The notes under the pieces are model-generated. The model saw nothing but the letters and a program-made list of their open reading frames with translations. It made no database searches and was not told the origin of the DNA. The position numbers were made by a program, and so were the translations under genes. DNA of 64,000 nucleotides from Blepharisma stoltei (Eukaryota; Ciliophora; Heterotrichea; Heterotrichida; Blepharismidae): contig CAJZBQ010000012.1 of the NCBI GenBank assembly GCA_914767885.1, positions 908,501 to 972,500 of the forward strand, in the 5' to 3' direction. Of this stretch, positions 22,573 to 30,967 are shown in pieces (the stretch's first letter is position 1; the number at the start of each line of letters is the position of its first letter).

Positions 22573-23493
22573 ATGAGATTAAATCTTCATCTAAAAAAGC
22601 CCGCGGATAGTTTTATGTCCTCAACACAAGCATCGGACAAAAATTACTCATCAGAATTTACCTCAAAACTCATATTTGAAACCACTTGCAATATTCATAT
22701 TTCTGGCGAGCCTCCTAATCAGTTAGAAAAACTGAGCCAAACACTCCCACACAATTCAAACCAAAACAAAGAAAATTCGTCATATATGCTTGATTTGCCT
22801 CGTTTAGGAAATTCAAATAAAAATTCACCGAAAAATAGCGATCATCATGATTTTTCTAACAGAAATAGCAATGCAGTGTCATTTTATTCAGAAGTGGACA
22901 GTGGGATTATTTCTTATAACCATTCACCTCTCAGCTCGAGATCACCAGCTTTTGATGATAAGAAAAGTGAGACTTTACAAGAAGACGAAGACATAGATCA
23001 AATTTTATGATATTTAACATGATTATTTATTATATTTATAAATAAAAAATAATAAAATTATTTTAATGGAATTATTATAAATAATTCTGATTTTTCAGAA
23101 ATTTCGCTGCAATCTAATAGAGTGAAAAGCTTTATGAAGACTCCATTAAAAGAAAATTGCTCATATTACAGCTCAGATAAAATACTTACAACTGATTGCA
23201 ATAGTTTTTTACTATTGGATCACGAAATCGAAGATGTTTCAAATAAACACTGTGACTTTGTATATGAAAGAAAAATAATTCCAAAATTCGGATTGATGCC
23301 TTGTACAGCGTATTGTAAAAATTGCTTCAAAGATATACATACAGAAATTAGTTTTACTGGAAGCCGAATTGAAATATTTTTTTTAAAAATAACATCCAAC
23401 GTCTTTGCGTGTTGTGAAGGCCCAATGTGGTTAAACCAAAAAAAAGTCCATATCTGCCCTCAATGTCACCAGGTTTTGGCTAAATTAGCTTAA
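22573..23493 (+). CDS. LITAF-domain protein 2
   Basis: After removal of a 72-nt IES (23006-23077) the frame runs 282 aa. The first 200 residues are Ser/Asn/His-rich and probably disordered (SPKNSDHHDFSNRNSN). The C-terminal LITAF domain has CTAYCKNC, the membrane-facing FFLKITSNVFACCEG and HICPQCHQVL. The zinc ligands CxxC and HxCxxC are complete, so it should fold. It is the paralogue of the gene at 16395-17449, with the same order of disordered region and domain, and shares TAYC-NC with it. Likely a peripheral endosomal membrane protein by family knowledge. Confidence 0.85.
23006..23077. mobile_element. 72-nt IES in LITAF gene 2
   Basis: TA-bounded. Removal joins DIDQIL to NNSDFSEISLQSNRVK in frame; without it the frame ends after a short run. 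Confidence 0.8.
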
Positions 23494-23524
23494 AATTGAT
23501 AATAAAATTAAAATTGCTATAAAA

Positions 23525-23830
23525 ATGAGAACAAGTTCGCGAGATGGTATAAGTACACCACACAGCATATACTTTGCCAAGCCATCGCCATTTGAATCAA
23601 AAAAAAACTTTATAAGGGCTCAATATAAACACCAATTTCTATTAGAAAGAGCTCATAGCTCATTTTTAGTGCAAAGATATAAAGATGAGTTAGCAGACAG
23701 ATCATTCAGAAGGTTTTATAACAGTCCTTTTGCAAGTAATCCTTTAGCTCAATATGAAATAAATGCGCACAAAAGAGATATGGAGAAAAAACTAAAAATT
23801 AAAAAAAAGCCTAACTTCCCCCTCCTTTAA
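23525..23830 (+). CDS. Small basic hypothetical protein
   Basis: A 101-aa frame starts 32 nt after the LITAF stop. It is rich in Arg, Lys, Phe and Ser (FIRAQYKHQFLLERAHSSFLV, DRSFRRFYNSPF) and ends in a Lys cluster. No domain was recognised. No TGA occurs in it, so it is read identically under either code. The composition and clean start argue that it is real, but there is no other support. Confidence 0.55.
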   Translation: MRTSSRDGISTPHSIYFAKPSPFESKKNFIRAQYKHQFLLERAHSSFLVQRYKDELADRSFRRFYNSPFASNPLAQYEINAHKRDMEKKLKIKKKPNFPLL

Positions 23831-24244
23831 CGAAAATAATTCCCAATATAAAAATAAAATAATAATTATTATAATGAAATTTCTCATTATAATGAAATTT
23901 CTCATGAAGAGAAAAGTTGACCTGCAAAATATAGGTGAAAAGAATTTCAAATATATGCATTATAAACTTATATTTTATAAATTAAATATTTTTTACCAAA
24001 GTTTTGAGATTTTAAAATTTATATATCAGAGTCAATTATTAATTATCGCGCTCTAGGCGCTTTAATTTTTAACTTCTCATTATTATTTTGGCTGCTTCAC
24101 ATATCTGGCTCTTCTTGTTCCCTTTCCTTTTCGTTTCTTCATATTTTCGAATTAACCACCTTCTTTGAGCAAACAAAAAATTTTTAGCTTGCTCAAGGGA
24201 GCAAGATCCTCCATGATAAAGATTATTTTTTGAGAGCAAAAGTT
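23831..24244. other. AT-rich spacer with a small inverted repeat
   Basis: Mostly AT-rich. At 24150-24212 there is CTTCTTTGAGCAAACAAAAA facing TTTTTAGCTTGCTCAAGGGA, an imperfect inverted repeat resembling MITE-1 ends without an interior. A short frame at 23874 looks like chance. Confidence 0.4.
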
Positions 24245-24436
24245 ATGAGCAGAATGAAATCCAGACAAAGCGAAAGGAATATTAAAAGTGCTGATAGAGC
24301 ATTTCGAAAATCCAAAGATAAAGCTGCGGAACTAAGCATAGATAGCTTTAAAGGACTGAAAGATCATAGCTTTAGAAGAAGCTGGGGAAAATTATTTGTA
24401 ATGGATCCACATTTGTTTAAGAGTGAAAGAGAATAA
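24245..24436 (+). CDS. Small Lys/Arg-rich hypothetical protein
   Basis: 63 aa beginning MSRMKSRQSERNIKS and ending HSFRRSWGKLFVMDPHLF. It could be the last exon of a longer gene, because the frame stays open upstream for about 50 nt, to a stop in the inverted repeat. Support is only open frame and composition. Confidence 0.4.
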   Translation: MSRMKSRQSERNIKSADRAFRKSKDKAAELSIDSFKGLKDHSFRRSWGKLFVMDPHLFKSERE

Positions 24437-24707
24437 ATTTAAGGGAGAATCATATTGAATGAAAAGTTGATTATTATTGAGGATTTTGATCAATAATTTT
24501 CAAAAAATTCATTATGAGATAAATGCAATAATTAAACTTAGACTGGCATTGAATTGCTTATTTTTAGCAATAAATTTATTAAAAAATATATAGATTATAT
24601 TTCCTGAAATATAAATTCTAGAATAAAGCTATAGAAGATAAGCTGTAATTTATAGCTAAATTTATAGTTAAGATAAGCAAAATTTTCAAAAAAAACTTAT
24701 TGTGTGT

Positions 24708-25334
24708 TTAAATTTCAATATTTCCAAATTGAGAAAGTGTTTCTTCGTCTTAGGATAAATAAAATGGCATTCGGTTCGAGAGAAATTAGCTCTGCTAATT
24801 TTCTCTCTCATGGAATTTTATTTGTGGGGTTGGGATTTCTCTAGAGAACTTCTCCACAGCAATAGCGGTTAGCTTTGGGGATAATCAGAGAAACTGCACC
24901 ACAGTGCAGACAAGAGGCTCAGAGTTTTATCTCTCAGCACATCTGAGGAGGGTGACCTTTAGGCGGAACACGCCTAGGAGCTGAGCCAGGGAAGGGTGAC
25001 GACACGCATCGAGTGAGAAGTGCTAGTCAGGGTGGCAGAAGATTTATTTGGGATGGTTCGACCTTTTGGATGGAAATGCTCGCATCATCACCATTTTGGC
25101 TCTGTTCCTTTAGTGGGAGTGTGGCATTAGACACCTAATTAATGTAATGTTTTCTTCGTCATAGATTACCCTCAATAAAAGAGAACAGCTTGGGCATCGA
25201 GCAACCTCTTCTCCATAGCACAATTCTTCAAAAGAGATTTGAAATTTGTCACCACAAGGGCATGGGTAGAAAAACACTTCAGTGTCTGCATCCCATTCCA
25301 TATCTTCGATCTCTATTTGGTCGTAGAAACCCAT
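24708..25334 (-). CDS. DPH3: Diphthamide biosynthesis protein 3 (DPH3/KTI11)
   Basis: [31 protein letters not shown]... is the CSL-type zinc domain of DPH3: [12 protein letters not shown], [16 protein letters not shown]. Four Cys (CPC and CPSC) bind the metal. DPH3 supplies electrons to the Dph1-Dph2 step of diphthamide synthesis and to Elongator. The first 61 codons are uninterrupted; a GC-rich element then breaks the end. Joining at the flanking repeat gives [17 protein letters not shown] and a 71-aa protein, close to the usual size. Joining at the nearest usable TA pair gives ...DEENIIEI. Both are in frame. The body of the protein is certain, the last few residues are not. Confidence 0.9.
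24748..25148. mobile_element. GC-rich element family B in DPH3
   Basis: About 400 nt of GC-rich sequence is flanked by an imperfect direct repeat (TTTCTTCGTCTTAGGATAA at left, TTTCTTCGTCATAGATTA at right) that looks like an aged target-site duplication. It begins AAAATGGCATTCGG, followed by a near-perfect hairpin GAGAGAAATTAGC-tct-GCTAATTTTCTCTC. Its end, GGGAGTGTGGCATTAGACACCT, is shared with the shorter insertion in the kelch gene at 38833-39003. Removal at the repeat deletes 411 nt and keeps the DPH3 frame. Confidence 0.7.
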
Positions 25335-25400
25335 CAGAATATGTTTATTAACATTTATACCAATTAATAATGATTAATTGTTTTTAAATTTTGCCTTAAT

Positions 25401-25699
25401 TACTCTCTCCCCTATTACTTGAAGTAAAATTTTAATTTTTTTGAAACTTTAACCCCTTTAACTTTTATAAAATTAGTTTTTAACTAATTTAATGGAAAAA
25501 GTGCAAATAGAATATTATTTATATAGTTTTTACAATAAATCTATTAATTATTTGAATTAATTCTTCATAAAATAAATAAAATTCGAAAAAAAATTTGGTT
25601 TTTAATTTATATTTTTTTTTATAATATAATTTTTTTAAAAAAAAATTAACCCCCTTTAAATTTTAAGAGGAGTGCTGTTACAATTTAAACGGGGGGAGT
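25401..25699. mobile_element. MITE-2 copy i
   Basis: It runs from TA-CTCTCTCCCC to AAACGGGGGGAGT-TA, with internal ACCCCCTTTAAATTTT facing AACCCCTTTAACTTT and an interior of A/T runs. It is the same family as 28892-29077 and 50020-50334. It lies between DPH3 and the next gene, whose stop is 107 nt beyond. Confidence 0.75.
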
Positions 25700-25806
25700 T
25701 AATTTACAATATTATTAAGCACCAGCATAATATGGATATAATTTGTTCAAATTTTTACTTAATTTTTGCCAAATTTTTAATTTAAAATAATTAAAAAATC
25801 TTAAAA

Positions 25807-26934
25807 CTAATAAATCATGCTTAAATTTGGCGATCTTAATTTTACTGGGCTCCCAGACAAAGAGATTCTGGATATATCCAGAGCTGAGTTCATTTCAAGC
25901 ATTTTTTCGCTTAAAATGTTAAGAGACGCCCTTGAGTTAATTTTCTGCATATAAATTGGTAATGGACTAGCACTTTCAGGTCTTGATCCCACCTTTTTGA
26001 AGTCAGGAGAGCTAACTCTCCTTTCAACCATTCCATAGTTTACTTTATATCCATGCATATTTGTTAGATGGCTCAATAATATAGGTTTTCTCGGCGAATA
26101 TTTATCAAAATTCGCTATATTTTTTTACTGAAAAAACTTAATTATTTTTATTAATAAAACTTTTTCCAATTTTAATAGAAAATACTATACTTTTCCTAAA
26201 TCATCTGATACAAGTTTATATGAAGTATCATAGGTAGGGAACACATCTTCATGCAAAAATTTATCATCTCTTGGCTTTGATTTTGCTATATCAGGGGTGC
26301 TAACTCTTTTATATTTTCCTAGCACAACTGGCATGTCTTCATAATGTTCGAATCTTTTTTCGTTTACATCATTTGTCATTTTAACGATACTTGGTCTTGG
26401 TAATTGTTTATCTAAAGGAATTGCACCTTTTAATTTTGTCCTTGGCCGCTCTGGGATATTTTCTAAATCGCTTATTTTTGACTGATTTCTTACTCTTGAA
26501 GCCGTTTTGGGTCTTTCTCTGAAATCTGTTTTTCTAGGCTGTTTATCGACTATATAGATTTATATTGAATTTCAAAATTATTTTTTTTATTAAAAAATAG
26601 CTTATAATAATGAAAAATAGCATAATTCATATCGAGCATCATAGTGGTTACATGGTGGTGCTGGGCTTTTTAAGCCATTTGCTTTATAAAACTCATCTCG
26701 TGTTTGAGACATAAATGCATAGCTTTGCTTTGGAGGCGACTTATTTTGTGGAGAGTCTGAAACGATACTATCCCTTAATATTTCTTGCAGTTTTTCTGGT
26801 GACAGCTGTTGTGATTTAGATCTTGGCGCTTGAGGTCTTGGTGATTTTCGTGGAGATCTGCCTGAAAGGATTTCTTCTCTGTGCTTGAGTATTTGGAACC
26901 TTTCTTGACAAATTTTGCCAAATTTGCTGAACAT
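25807..26934 (-). CDS. Ser/Pro/Lys-rich hypothetical protein
   Basis: Two 72-nt IESs removed, the frame gives 327 aa. The N-terminus MFSKFGKICQERFQILKHREE may be a short helix. The rest is basic and low-complexity with repeated SPRK, SP and RP sites (SPRKSPRPQAPRSK, ISGSPVKLRSP), as in proteins phosphorylated by proline-directed kinases. No domain recognised; no in-frame TGA noted in the restored frame. The start at 26934 is the first Met, with a 538-bp divergent gap to the next gene. Confidence 0.7.
26116..26187. mobile_element. 72-nt IES (second in Ser/Pro-rich gene)
   Basis: TA-bounded. Removal joins SDDLGKV to ANFDKYSPRKP in frame. Confidence 0.75.
26551..26622. mobile_element. 72-nt IES (first in Ser/Pro-rich gene)
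   Basis: TA-bounded. Removal joins HYDARYEL to VDKQPRKTDFRERP in frame. Same length as the other IES of this gene and that of LITAF 2. Confidence 0.7.
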
Positions 26935-27472
26935 TTATTTTAGAAAGTAAATTAAGGAACATAGAAATTAAAAAGTCAAAATATTATCTATAAAAAGATA
27001 ATGATAGGGGATTAGGAATAGTTTAGTGTTTTAATAAATATTTGTTATATTTGTGATATGTTGGTTTTAATGATATGTAAGTTTCAAATAGTTGTGAAAC
27101 AGAAATTCGTTTAAGTAGCATACGAATATTTTGATAAAAAATACAATTATTGATAATTGTTTTATTTTTCATGGCTTCATAAAACATAGGCGACCTTGAC
27201 GAAAATTTAGCAGATAAATAATAGATAAAATATAAAAACTATATATCAATTTAAACTGAGTTTACAAAAGAGTCTTAGATACAGAAATTTGATTTACCTT
27301 TTTGATTAATTTTGAAGTTGATTTTATGAGTTATATTTTTTTACCATTTTAATTATTTCTAAGGTTGCAAAATAAACTCTTAAAATCAAAATTAAAAGTC
27401 ATTTCCTTATAATCTAAGCTAGCAAAAGATAATATTTCAATTTCCATTTTCAAAAATGTAAAGTTTCCTAAT
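26935..27472. other. Divergent promoter region
   Basis: 538 nt of AT-rich sequence between two genes pointing apart. Nothing further recognised. Confidence 0.35.
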
Positions 27473-28314
27473 ATGAATAGATCTAATCTATACAAGCCTG
27501 CCCCTAAACAAAACTCCAATAGAGATCATTATGAAAATAAAATACCAGACCGTCCTCGCTTATCAAAAGACCTTTTATCTTACAAATTCCCTGACGAAAC
27601 CTCGCCTAAAAATGCTTTTCATTCATCTCAGCTTCCTAATCAAAATCGAAAAAACTCCCCATCTTCTCATGAGCCAGCTTCTAAAAAACAATCAAAATAT
27701 CCCAATTACTATTAAAAAATCCCATCCCTTACAATAAAAATGCCTTAATTTATATAAAAATAAATCATCTCTAAAAAATCTGAGTAAAAAATTACGATTC
27801 TCAGCATATAATCCAGGCTCTGTTTTTCATCAAGCCAATAAATTTAACCCTTATTTGTCCTCCTCTACAAACATTTCTAGTTCAGTATCTGAAAGTGTTG
27901 AAATCATAGTAAGTGAACTTGACTGTCCTAGTGAAGAAGAAACAAAATATGTATGCAAACCTGGTGATCTTTCTCCTTTAGGAGAACTAAGTGAAAGCAA
28001 CTCTCAGGATTCTGGGGATGCCTCAGATACTGATGCGATTAGACCTGGCTAAAAATATTTTTTTTTATATTATTGTAATTTTGGATAAAAAATTTTTAAA
28101 AACAATTTTTACGATTAGAACAATCCTAAAGAAACAAAAAAGTTTAAACTCATCTATAGTGCAAGAGCCTGATAAAGACAAAGTAATAGAACTTCTTGCA
28201 GAAAGCATGACTAATATTATTAGCATTCAGCAAGAAAATGAAAAGAATCTTGCATGTGAAAAAAGAAATGTAAGGTTTCAGCTGCTGCAGCTTATAAGCG
28301 ACAAAGAACACTAG
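27473..28314 (+). CDS. Ser/Asn-rich hypothetical protein with short C-terminal helix
   Basis: With IESs of 43 nt (27710-27752) and 76 nt (28040-28115) removed, the frame gives 240 aa. The first half is basic and Asn/Pro/Ser-rich (NRSNLYKPAPKQNSNRDHYE). The middle is acidic (SESVEIIVSELDCPSEEETK, LSESNSQDSGDASDTD). The end is probably helical (DKVIELLAESMTNIISIQQENEKN). No domain recognised. The frame bookkeeping over three segments (339, then 186 nt multiples) is the main support. Confidence 0.65.
27710..27752. mobile_element. 43-nt IES
   Basis: The shortest clear case with the 41-nt ones. It is TA-bounded and joins PNYY to KNKSSLKNLSKKLRFSAY. Other TA pairs differing by three bases on the left are equally in frame. 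Confidence 0.55.
28040..28115. mobile_element. 76-nt IES with an 8-nt flanking repeat
   Basis: The flanks read GCGATTAGA and ACGATTAGA, so the junction TA sits in a CGATTAGA direct repeat. Removal joins SDTDAI to RTILKKQK in frame. Confidence 0.75.
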
Positions 28315-28402
28315 AGGATTTGGTAATAAATAAGCCTAAATATTGCTAGTTTTAATGGATTTTGGAGATTAAATTTATTGCTAATAGCATTCATATATAT
28401 AA

Positions 28403-28546
28403 TGCTTTGGAATTATTTTTGTGAGCGCCTCAACACGTCGGGATATTTCCCACATGTGGAATCCAAATACCACATGTGGAGTTTTCACACTTGGGTGGCT
28501 CCACATGTGGGAAATATCCAGACGTGTTGAGGCCAAAGCATTATAG
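28403..28546. mobile_element. Palindromic element with CACATGTGG motifs
   Basis: AATGCTTTGG...CCTCAACACGTCGGGATATTTCCCACATGTGG faces its own inverse ending CCAAAGCATT, arms of about 55 nt with few mismatches. The element lies between genes. It contains four copies of the palindrome CCACATGTGG or close variants, as does the element at 49236-49475. Confidence 0.75.
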
Positions 28547-28722
28547 AATTTTTAAGGTAGAAAGAAATTTATTAGGGAAATTTAGCAATAAAAACTTATA
28601 AAAGGAATAAACCATTTTCTGATCTAAGAACTCACTATTATCCCCAGCTTTAATTAAAATATTAGCATTTTTCTAAGAAATTCATTAAATGACATCATTT
28701 CTGCTACCATTCAACTTCATAA

Positions 28723-29187
28723 ATGGGAAATTGTTGCTCAAAAAACCAAAGTTTGCCTCAAGCGATGGAAAAAGATCATTCAATCCATTTAGTCTGTGAT
28801 GAGTCATTGCTGAGATCAACTTTTAAAGGAAGCCTCAAATTAGCTCACTATGAAGAAACATCAATTAACAATCAGTAAGCTCTAAATAGACTAAATCCCC
28901 CTTTAAATTGGAATAAAACATCGGTAAAATTGTTTTACTTTAAATTGCTTTTAATAGGAAAACTCTAAAAATTAGTTTTTGACTTAATTAAATAGACAAA
29001 ATACAAAATTTTTTTAAAAAAAAATTAACTGCTTTAAAATGGAGCAGGGTTTTTTGTTTCGATTTAACGGAGGGGAGTAAGTATAATTATCGACGAAAAC
29101 TCGGACGAAGATTTAACAAAGGCTAATATCGAGAGAAACGAGAAAACCAGAACTTCACTGGCAGAAAACTCTGAAGAAATCAGCTAA
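28723..29187 (+). CDS. Probable N-myristoylated/palmitoylated small protein
   Basis: MGNCCSKNQS at the start gives Gly2 for myristoylation and two Cys for palmitoylation. After a 15-nt intron (28875-28889) and a 186-nt MITE-2 (28892-29077), the frame closes as ...ETSINNQLSIIIDENSDEDL... to EEIS, 87 aa in all and exactly in frame. The C-terminal half is acidic. No domain recognised; likely a membrane-tethered regulatory peptide. A DHHC acyltransferase gene lies next to it and could be a functional partner, but that is only proximity. Confidence 0.8.
28875..28889 (+). other. 15-nt intron
   Basis: GTAAGCTCTAAATAG; removal is needed for frame and only two bases (AC) separate it from the TA of the adjoining MITE-2. 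Confidence 0.8.
28892..29077. mobile_element. MITE-2 copy ii (IES in acylated-protein gene)
   Basis: It runs from TA-AATCCCCCTTTAAATTGG to CGATTTAACGGAGGGGAG-TA, with an internal AACTGCTTTAAAATGG. Removal of 186 nt together with the intron restores the frame. It is shorter than copies i and iii. Confidence 0.8.
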
Positions 29188-29532
29188 TTTTTAATATATT
29201 TTGAATTGCTTATAGTAAAAAGAGTGTTGATTGTATAGCTATTTTGTTCTCCACTTTTAAATTTTGTATTTTGAGGGCTTTTTAGCCTATGGAAGAAGAA
29301 TTTCACTAATAATTAATTCCACAGCACTTATATCTACAAAACTTGTGAAATTTTAATTTATTTAGGAAATTTATTCACATTTCTATTACTAAACAATCAT
29401 TTTTAATCATTATTTAACAGCCATAACCCCTATAATAAAATTCGCATAGTTTTATTTAAAGTTTTCATAGATTTCTAATTATTATCGCCTATGAAAACTT
29501 AGCTGAAATATAAAAAAGCAAATTATGAAAAA
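29188..29532. other. AT-rich intergenic region
   Basis: Between convergent genes; nothing recognised. Confidence 0.35.
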
Positions 29533-30722
29533 TTATGATATATTTAATAGTCTTTCAGTATTCCTCCCTGTCAAAACCCCTTCAGAATTTATATTTAATT
29601 GAATTGCGTCATTTGTAAGAATTTCGTCAGATTTCTTTCCGTCTTCTTCTTTAAGCGTTAGCTTGGGATCTCCTTTTTTCCTTTCAATATAAGAAATGGT
29701 GGTATCATCCCACAAAGCTGAGGTATTTTCTTTGAAATCTGAAACTTTATAGCCCGTTCTCGGCTATAGATCGGGCTTAGCCCGATCTTTGCAGGGAAAC
29801 TCGGGGGGTTGTCTGCGTCACCTTGAGGTGAAGAGTCAACTCCCCGAGTTGGCAAATCACCATATAGCGGCTATTTGTCAACTCGGGGAGTTGACTCGTC
29901 ACCTCAAGGTGACGCAGACAACCCCCCGAGTTTCCCTGCAAAGATCGGGCTAAGCCCGATCTATAACCGGGAACGGGCTATATTTTTGGCTATTTTAAGC
30001 TCTTTTTTCTCATTTCTTTTCTTAAGGATGTATTCAAAGGTTGTCATATGGTTGAATTTAAGTCAAATATGGAGACCAATAAGGCAGCTATCAATTGCAG
30101 CTATTAAAATTCCTTCTATAGTTACTACATAAGTCAAAATAATAAAACTGCTTTCACTGCCATATGAAACAGAGTCTATATCATGTCTGTAATCATCATA
30201 ATTTCTATAATATTTCACTATAATGCTAAACCCATAGCTAAAAATCACAATCATATTGATTTCAAAAGCTAATATAAGCTTAATAAAGTAAACATAATTT
30301 CTTTTGCCAACACAATTATTTAATCATATACAATGATGATCAAAATTATCCACACATCGATTGCATTGGCCACAATGTTTACTTTTCATATCTACAGTGC
30401 AGCAGCAGATTGTGCAAAATGCGTGGTTTTCTTTCGGCTCATCTTTAATCCCATTCATAAGCTTTTCACGATGTTCATATACCATAGGATCAGTAGGGTC
30501 ACAAACCATCGCTCAGAAAGCGAAATCTATGCAAAACAATTCTGAGACGTAAAATAATATTGCAAAGGTTATCTAAATATTTTTTACTTTAGAATATATT
30601 TTCATACTCGGAAAATATACCAAAGAAACCACAATAATGTTGAAAAGAGTAATCAATCAGCTAAAAATCTGTGCGGGATGCAACGGTAAGCTGAATCCGT
30701 GAGTTCTTGGGCTTCGAACCAT
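29533..30722 (-). CDS. DHHC-type protein S-acyltransferase (palmitoyltransferase)
   Basis: 313 aa after removing one 15-nt intron and a 233-nt palindromic IES. The N-terminus MVRSPRTHGFSLPLHP is followed by two hydrophobic helices (IFSWLITLFNIIVV, TFAILFYVSELFC). The cysteine-rich domain is [37 protein letters not shown], containing DHHC. Two further helices (YFIKLILAFEINMIVIFSYG, FIILTYVVTIEGILIA) and a TTxE-like MTTFEYI motif follow, then a Lys/Glu-rich cytosolic tail. DHHC enzymes transfer palmitate from acyl-CoA to cysteines of membrane proteins via an acyl-Cys intermediate. The start at 30722 is preceded by an in-frame TAG. Confidence 0.92.
29748..29980. mobile_element. Near-perfect hairpin IES in DHHC gene
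   Basis: 233 nt made almost entirely of two inverted arms of about 105 nt: AGCCCGTTC-CGG-TATAGATC, GGGCTTAGCCCGATC, GGGGGGTTGTCTGCGTCACC and so on, then the exact inverse. Removal at the outer TAs joins ELKIAKN to KVSDFKENTSALWDD in frame. The arms differ at only a few positions, so it is young. It is GC-richer than the gene. Confidence 0.85.
30573..30587 (-). other. 15-nt intron in DHHC gene
   Basis: GTAAAAAATATTTAG on the minus strand; removal joins PSMKIYSK to ITFAILFYV in frame and removes a TAG stop. Confidence 0.9.
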
Positions 30723-30967
30723 TTTCTAAAACTGAATTCTTGAAATGGCTCTGATTTTAATAATATAAATATCAATTTCAGATTAATTTAAACTCTTTGC
30801 TTAAAAGAACACATTAATCTCAATTAAATTTAGCTTTGGATTATTCATGTTGCTAGCGCTTTATTTTGTAATAATTTATATTCACAAAGCATAAACTAGC
30901 TCAATTCTTTATGCTCTTATTAATATAATTATCGTAGCATCTCTTAATTTATATTATTCCAATATAA
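30723..30967. other. Divergent promoter region
   Basis: 245 nt of AT-rich sequence between the DHHC gene and the coiled-coil/zinc gene. Nothing recognised. Confidence 0.4.

Noticed and set aside
23874-24056. Short plus-strand frame after the 23525 gene
   Set aside because: It consists of Ile/Lys/Phe/Tyr codons from AT-rich spacer, starts with a duplicated ATGAAATTTCTCAT and has no other support.
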